64,000 nucleotides of DNA. Origin: Dichomitus squalens LYAD-421 SS1. Lineage: Eukaryota; Basidiomycota; Agaricomycetes; Polyporales; Polyporaceae. The notes under the pieces were generated by a model. It saw only the letters and a program-made list of their open reading frames with translations. It made no database searches and had not been told where the DNA came from. The stretch covers positions 196,249 to 260,248 of the forward strand of contig NW_006766909.1 in the NCBI RefSeq assembly GCF_000275845.1. The letters run 5' to 3'. A program made the position numbers and the translations under genes. Shown in pieces: positions 58,269 through 64,000 of this stretch (position 1 is the first letter of the stretch; each line of letters opens with the position of its first letter).

Positions 58269-61200
58269 GGGACTGGTTCCTTCGGGATTGGTTCCTTTGG
58301 TCATGCAGTATGTACCTCTTATAGATGGTACGTCGTCGTCCCTTCACCCCAAACACAAATTCGAAGATTGATCCCTGTTCAGATTCACTCATGACACTCT
58401 AGATGGTTACCTTCATGACTCCATGCTTACGACCATATTCCTCCTTTCAGCTACAACATACATGCGTCATAGACACTATGCAACCGATCTCGCTGTCTGA
58501 CAACACATCCTTCCGAGAGAAAATCCAATGACATGATAGCAGTGCGCGTTGGGGCACATGTCAGCTATGTATGTGCGTTAAATGTTCTAAAGCTCGAACA
58601 AGACGTTGCATACTTGGTTCAGCCCGCGAAGTACAACAACTCCCGAATCCAGTATGCTAACGCACTGTCGCGCAGCACTTTGAATCCCCAGGGATACTAT
58701 TGAGTTCTGGAACATCCCTTTCCGGCCCCATCACGTACTTTGCTTTGCTACAGGGTTGAATGCACAACATAGTTTAGTGGATCTTCGTTGCCTAGATGTT
58801 GCATGTTGCATGCGTTGAAATCGAATATCCAGTGGATTGCGTGCACGCGGGACTCGTGTATCAGGAATCCCTGTCGCCCAATTCACCCGCAGGCTTCGTG
58901 CATGGGAAGACATCAACGACTTTATGCCTACGTACATAGTCGCGGATCCATGATCCTTCATCTCCATATTCTACGTCACATAACATCACCTACTTGCGAC
59001 ATTGACAGGCTTTCGTTTGTATGTAAATGCCTATCAATTAATGTTGTTGTGCTTCCCGCCTGCGGGAGCGTCGGTACCGTCCCTATCGGGTCCGAGCACG
59101 CGAAAAGGTCGGGATTGAGCTCTACACTGCATCGTTGGGAGTTGGGATGTTGACGACGTCACGGTATGGCGGTATGCCATACAGATCGTGCCTGATCAAA
59201 GGGCACATGGTCGCTGGTGGCGTTGTGTACGTCGAGCTGAGCGCGGCTGGGGTGACTCCCAGCGCCGCATACTCGTCTTCTACTAGTAACTCGAGCTAAT
59301 CTTGACCTGCTGCTAGACTGAACACGTCACGCACTCTTCAGTCTACATCGCATGCGTACAAGATGACAAGTTATGCGCAGGGGTAAGCCTAGTAATGCTA
59401 GCCACCGTTCGCGACTGCAACTGAAGAGCCTGCAAGAAGCAATGAAGTTAACGTCCGCTTCATGAAATAAGGCTTGCCCGCTTCGACTCATCTGAGAGGC
59501 CTTCTGAGACAACAATCTCCGTGCTTCGTTGGTCATAATCAGCACCCATACAAGCACTCGTCCAAAGCCAGCACAAAGGCAGAAGGCTTCGTACAGGACC
59601 CGTCCGCTGGGATGCAGGAAATGACCGGGAGATCTCCGCAAGAGATACCATCACGATCGAGATCTCTGCTCAATAAAGGAACGTCCTGCTATGGATTAGC
59701 GCGCATCTCTCCGTGAATCTCATCTCCTCCCCGCCATCTTACACCCTCAAACTCTGTGCCAGCAAATGGGCGGTTCCCTCTGACTGGTAACGAGGGAAGA
59801 GGGCGAGGCCTTCGAACCGATATCTTTTCAGGTACGCCCCATAGGACATCAATGAGCTCAGAAGACACAGCGAGCCACATTTCAACCGAATGCGAGGAAT
59901 GCGTCCATCCACAGTCAGGGCCGACCTATTGACGAAAGACGTGAGTAGATTTTACTGGACTACTACGGATCTGCACGCGCAACTGGCTCTCACTACAGTC
60001 TCCTGGAGACGGTGGCAATCACGCGAGCATACTCAACGTACACATGAATTTGTGCCCTTCGGTTTTCTAATGGCGGGCACGTATACCGATCACAAGCCCA
60101 CACTCACCGGTGCTTGTGCTGCATGCTCTCGGCGAATCAGAATGCTCGTCATAGCGACGCTCACGCAGTACAGAGGCCGAGGGGCTGATCCCACTTGATC
60201 CCAATTTCAACCGCAGCCTTTGCTCACGGCCTCGCTACTCGCGCGACCACTTTCTCAGATCATCGTCTCACGCGCCCTAATAGCAGCACCAGGCAACGAG
60301 TATCGTCTGGCCTCGATATATCAATACCGATAGAGTCCGGTCCGCAAAGAGCGCCTTATTTCCCAGGTGCCGGTGTTAGCACTCCCGGTGACAATTTGGC
60401 AAACCGTGTTCGATGCTAGAACCCCGGACGTGTACTGAGTCCGACATCCATGCATGTATGCGTTCGACACCCTTGCAGGCCTGATGCACCGACGAGCTGA
60501 CCACTTACCACACCATTCGCCTAGACCCACTGTTTGGACTTCATTCACACCGCACACACAAATGACATGCGGTCTGATTAACACCTTCTGCTGGAAGACA
60601 GCGCCAAGCGTGGTCGCCGGACTTGGCCAGCGGGTCAATTCGAGAGCCACGAGGCTGAAGTTTCTCAGATCCCTTCACACCTCGGAAGTCAGGAGAGGTC
60701 AATATTATGCTCTTCTCCAAATGCTCGCGCAACTGCACACCGCTCGTACCTGTTCCTGATGTCATCCCCCGTCGCGTAGCAGCATGTCGCTACGATCGGA
60801 AGTTCTGAGCGTGGCACCCCGACTATGTACATAAGCACTGTCGTGGTCGGATTACGTCCAATGCTACTCGCGCGCGCAAGTACATACCGACGCTGCCACG
60901 GAGCGTGGCCCGGCGCGTTCGCCATCGAGGCGACGTGCGCGGGTGCACATGGCTGCGGATAGCCTGAGCTTGTTGTGGGTCTTCCGCGTGGATATGGGAA
61001 CCCGCGACGTCGTGCACGTCGGATGCCGACGCTCACGCCTCAGGCCTCAGGCTCCGGGCGTCGCGAACCGCGCTAGAGCGCAAGGGTCGAACGCGCAGCG
61101 CGCGGCCTGGGAGACTTCCGATCGCGAGTCCGAATCCGAAGGTCGTCGATGTTCAGCAGGCTCTCGAGCCAGAAGGTGCTTGCCGCTGCGCGTTCGTCTT

Positions 61201-62370
61201 CCCAGCTGGTCGAGTTCTCGGACTTGGATTTCGGAGGTCCTCCGGTCTTCGGGAGCCTGTCTGCCCACGCGAAACGATGGTCAGGAGAGGACGCGAGACG
61301 ACCAAACAGCCCATGAGTAACGACAGCAGTGGACCTAAGTATTACACGGAGTATATCCTAGCGACTTCTACTTCTATCTATCCCTTGCACCATTAACGGT
61401 CTTTCCGCATGACAGCGACGAGTGTGTAAGCAGTTGGTATGTATATACACGCGATAGCGAGTGAGTGATTGAATGAGCGACGGCGCAGGGCGCGAAACGA
61501 GCGGTAGTGTCCAAGTGAATGAGTGCACGAGGCAGGTCTCGGGGATGGGATCCGAGGGAGCCTTCTGTGGAATCGGCGGCCAGGAGAAGCAGGGAGGAAG
61601 GGAAGGCAGGCGCAAGGACGATCAAATGCATCCCGCCAAGTCGCAGACGCAGGTCGGAGGAGAGCCGATGGTCAAGTCGAGCGCAGCGCGTCACGAGGGC
61701 CGGAGTCGATAGCGGAGAAGGGCAGCGTCGGATGAAGTCCGCGGGAACAAGCAAAGACGATCGAGGGCGCCTGCAGGCAATTTCCGATAGACGAGACAGA
61801 CACCGAAAGAAAAAGGGAAGATCGCTTCTCAGCACACCACGGTCTCGAACGCACAGCCGACGAGGATAAGGGAAAAGAAAAAGCGCACTTTTTATACAGC
61901 AGCAGCAGAGCAAGAATGCAGCAACGATATACACGGTGACGATGACGAGCGTATGTGTTCAAGTTTGTCTGTGGGACTCCCGGTCAACTTCTTTTAGTTC
62001 GTTCGAGGCTAGGCAGCAGCGACGACGGTCTCGGTGGAGAGCAAGAGACGGTCGGCAGTATGAGGTAGTGAGAAGCGTGCAAGATGTGGGCTAGGGTCAC
62101 AGGGTCTGTGTTTTCATCCCGGGGAATAAGATGTGGTGTGGGGTATGAGTGTGCGGTTCCGTAAGGTATGAAAGCTGTGGAGGTCGGAAGCTGTAATGTA
62201 GGAACCAAGCCAAGCTATGTGCGCGCCCGCCGCCCGTTCTATGCGCTGCATCACGCGATTGCCTCGATGCGCCGATGCAGAAGGATCGGCGCTGAGCAGA
62301 GGGGGACCAGTCGCCCGCCACGCGCTGTCCGCCCCAATCAGAGACGAAGAGCGACGTGAGGAGGACCCGC
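58269..62370. other. 4.1 kb without a recognisable gene
   Basis: Only short and overlapping frames (up to 186 codons, minus 61934-61374) appear, with no motifs, no exon chain and no clear repeats. It may hold the 3' untranslated region of the gene to the right, old decayed sequence, or non-coding RNA. Confidence 0.4.
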
Positions 62371-63941
62371 TCAGTATGGTGGACGCTTGAACTCAGCAGA
62401 GATCTCCGCGTCACCAGCCTCAGGGTCGGGCAGTCTCGTCTTCTGAGAGACGTCCTCAGAGTTGTAGTCCGACAGGTGGTCCTCATCAGCAACGGTAAAG
62501 GTCTGCATCTGAACGCGGGTAAGTTGCCACATCGGAATACCGACACATGTAGAAACACGTACCTGGACATGAACGCCAGAAGGTCCCTTCATCGGGGATA
62601 CGGGAACCGTGCCGCGGGTGCCCGTGGGGGCAGCGCGGAAGCTGTGACCGGTGCTCGAGCTACTCGGACACAGCCCGGGTGAGCATTATGTGATGACAAG
62701 GCAGGACAACAATGACATACAAGACCTCAGCACCCCTCTGGGAGAAGTTGGTGAGACGGCGCACTGCACGGCAGGCGACGATCTAAGGACGACATCAACA
62801 TCAATCGAACGTTATATAGCGGATGGTCACGTACTGTCGAGAAGATGGCAGCAGGAACGTTGAAGATGACACTCATGATAGCGTTCAAGTTCAGCATGAT
62901 GAACACGACCGCCAGCAGGTTGGACAAGAAGCTGTGCGCGCGTCGAGTCAGCAGGAGCACCACTGATGAACGAAGCATGACGTACGCGATGAAGAAGTAC
63001 ATCAGACCGTCCTTGAACAGGAGGGTCATGAGCTGTGAGCGGCCGCCCTTGACGCCGACGACACACTTCCACAAACTGAGAAGCAGGATACCGAGGTCGA
63101 AGCACATGGAGTAAATGAATGTCGCGGCAAGGATGGTGTTCTTCGTGCCCGCAACGACGCAACCCTGACCGGGGACCCAGATGGCGGTGAGGAGGACGCC
63201 TTGGAGGATGAGAGACCAGTGTCCGAGGATGACGATGACGATCGGGATGACAATGCGCTTGTCATGCGACCACAGAGCCATACTATGCAATGCGGTTAAC
63301 CTCCGAGAATATCAAATGCTGAAACAAATACTCACGTCCGGATGGACAGGTTAATGCTAGCCAGACCGGATGAGGCCTGGCCCATTATCTGGTTGAAGGT
63401 GTACAGAGCTTGACAGTTGACCTCACTGAATTGTCGGAGATCAGTACGGGACGGGAGACACGCATTGTCGACATGGGGCTTACACCGTAGTGTCCAAAGC
63501 GATCAAACTGGTATATTCATCAGTTGAGATTGATGTAAAGGACGCGGGGAATGACTTACATGCCGATCATCGTGAACAGCAAGCAGTACCGGTTCAGGAA
63601 GTAAAACAACTGCGGAGAAGTTCAGTATTTGCAGGGAAGGCGATGAAAAGCGAGACATACCGCGGGGTAATGGAAGCGCCTCTTGCCGGTGATGAAGGAC
63701 CACTCAAACTCGAGGGAAGTTACGAACTCCCAGCTAGAATAGAGTCACGTCAATACGCGTCGATATGAACGGGTGTCGTCGAGGCTTAGTAGCTCACAAG
63801 TAAAGACCCGAGAGCGCGTGCATGAACTTGAGAAAGACAGCTAGGATAGAACAGGCGATGAGCGGGTGCCCGCGTCGTGAGAGGAATGTAAGACGTACTG
63901 CCATCGACGGCAAGCTCGGTGTTGGAGTGCCATTCGACCAT
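62371..63941 (-). CDS. seven-helix membrane protein (DUF6533-like)
   Basis: A 349-residue membrane protein in ten exons starting at 63941 (MVEWHSNTELAVDG). The first helices carry FVTSLEFEWSFITGKRRFHY and FYFLNRYCLLFTMIG, an arrangement close to that of basidiomycete DUF6533 proteins (helix, E-W, NRY). A long seventh exon (63287-62840) encodes helices 4-7. The tail is cytosolic and acidic (DEDHLSDYNSEDVSQK). The intron near 62550-62495 is 54 bases and divisible by three, so a retained form would stay open. Function is unknown. It belongs to a different family from the two LIYR-motif proteins in this window. Confidence 0.82.
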
Positions 63942-64000
63942 GGTGACCTAGACGGATTTGAGGGAGGATGAGGGAACGAGGGTGAGATGAGCCTGGGCCA

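Noticed and set aside
1..64000. CRISPR arrays, operons and ribosome binding sites
   Set aside because: The sequence is eukaryotic with spliced genes, and no regularly spaced repeats were seen.

Overview
The window reads as nuclear DNA of a basidiomycete, most probably a wood-decay agaricomycete of the polypore type. The reasons are genes split by many 45-70 nt GT-AG introns, basidiomycete-restricted seven-helix membrane proteins, a UstYa-type gene, expanded P450s and major facilitator genes, and decayed secreted polysaccharide-degrading enzymes. All exon models were made by eye from reading frame and splice signals; where I give a protein length, the exon lengths sum to a whole number of codons.

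Left part (1 to about 30 kb) is accessory in character. It holds a frame-broken proline-rich gene (0.85-3.6 kb), two decayed secreted-enzyme genes (heparinase II/III-like at 4.6-5.6 kb and a propeller-like fragment at 5.6-6.05 kb), and then a run of enzyme and transport genes. These are a 2-oxoglutarate/Fe(II) dioxygenase with a frame break near its start, a P450, a seven-helix protein, a monocarboxylate-type MFS transporter, an inverted-repeat-bounded insertion, a peroxisomal-type alpha/beta hydrolase and a cyclopropane-fatty-acid-synthase-like methyltransferase. ATP10, a mitochondrial F-ATPase assembly factor, stands at 25.9-27.1 kb.

Middle part (30-38 kb) is core genome: a Ran1/Ksp1-type kinase, an F-box protein, a PITH-domain protein and mitochondrial ribosomal protein S5, the last two sharing a 201 bp divergent promoter. 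From 38.7 to 47.3 kb comes a small accessory group: a 53-residue secreted peptide, a seven-helix protein, a UstYa-like oxidase, a 108-residue single-span protein and a second P450. This gene content is of the kind seen in fungal secondary or ribosomal-peptide pathways, but that link is inference.

Right part: an HMG-box transcription factor and an ELYS-domain nucleoporin gene, convergent with each other; an uncharacterised gene split in frame by a 698 bp MITE with a perfect 8 bp target duplication; a decayed copy of an MFS gene next to an intact one; a 4.1 kb stretch in which I recognise nothing; and a third seven-helix protein at the right edge. No rRNA, convincing tRNA or CRISPR was seen.
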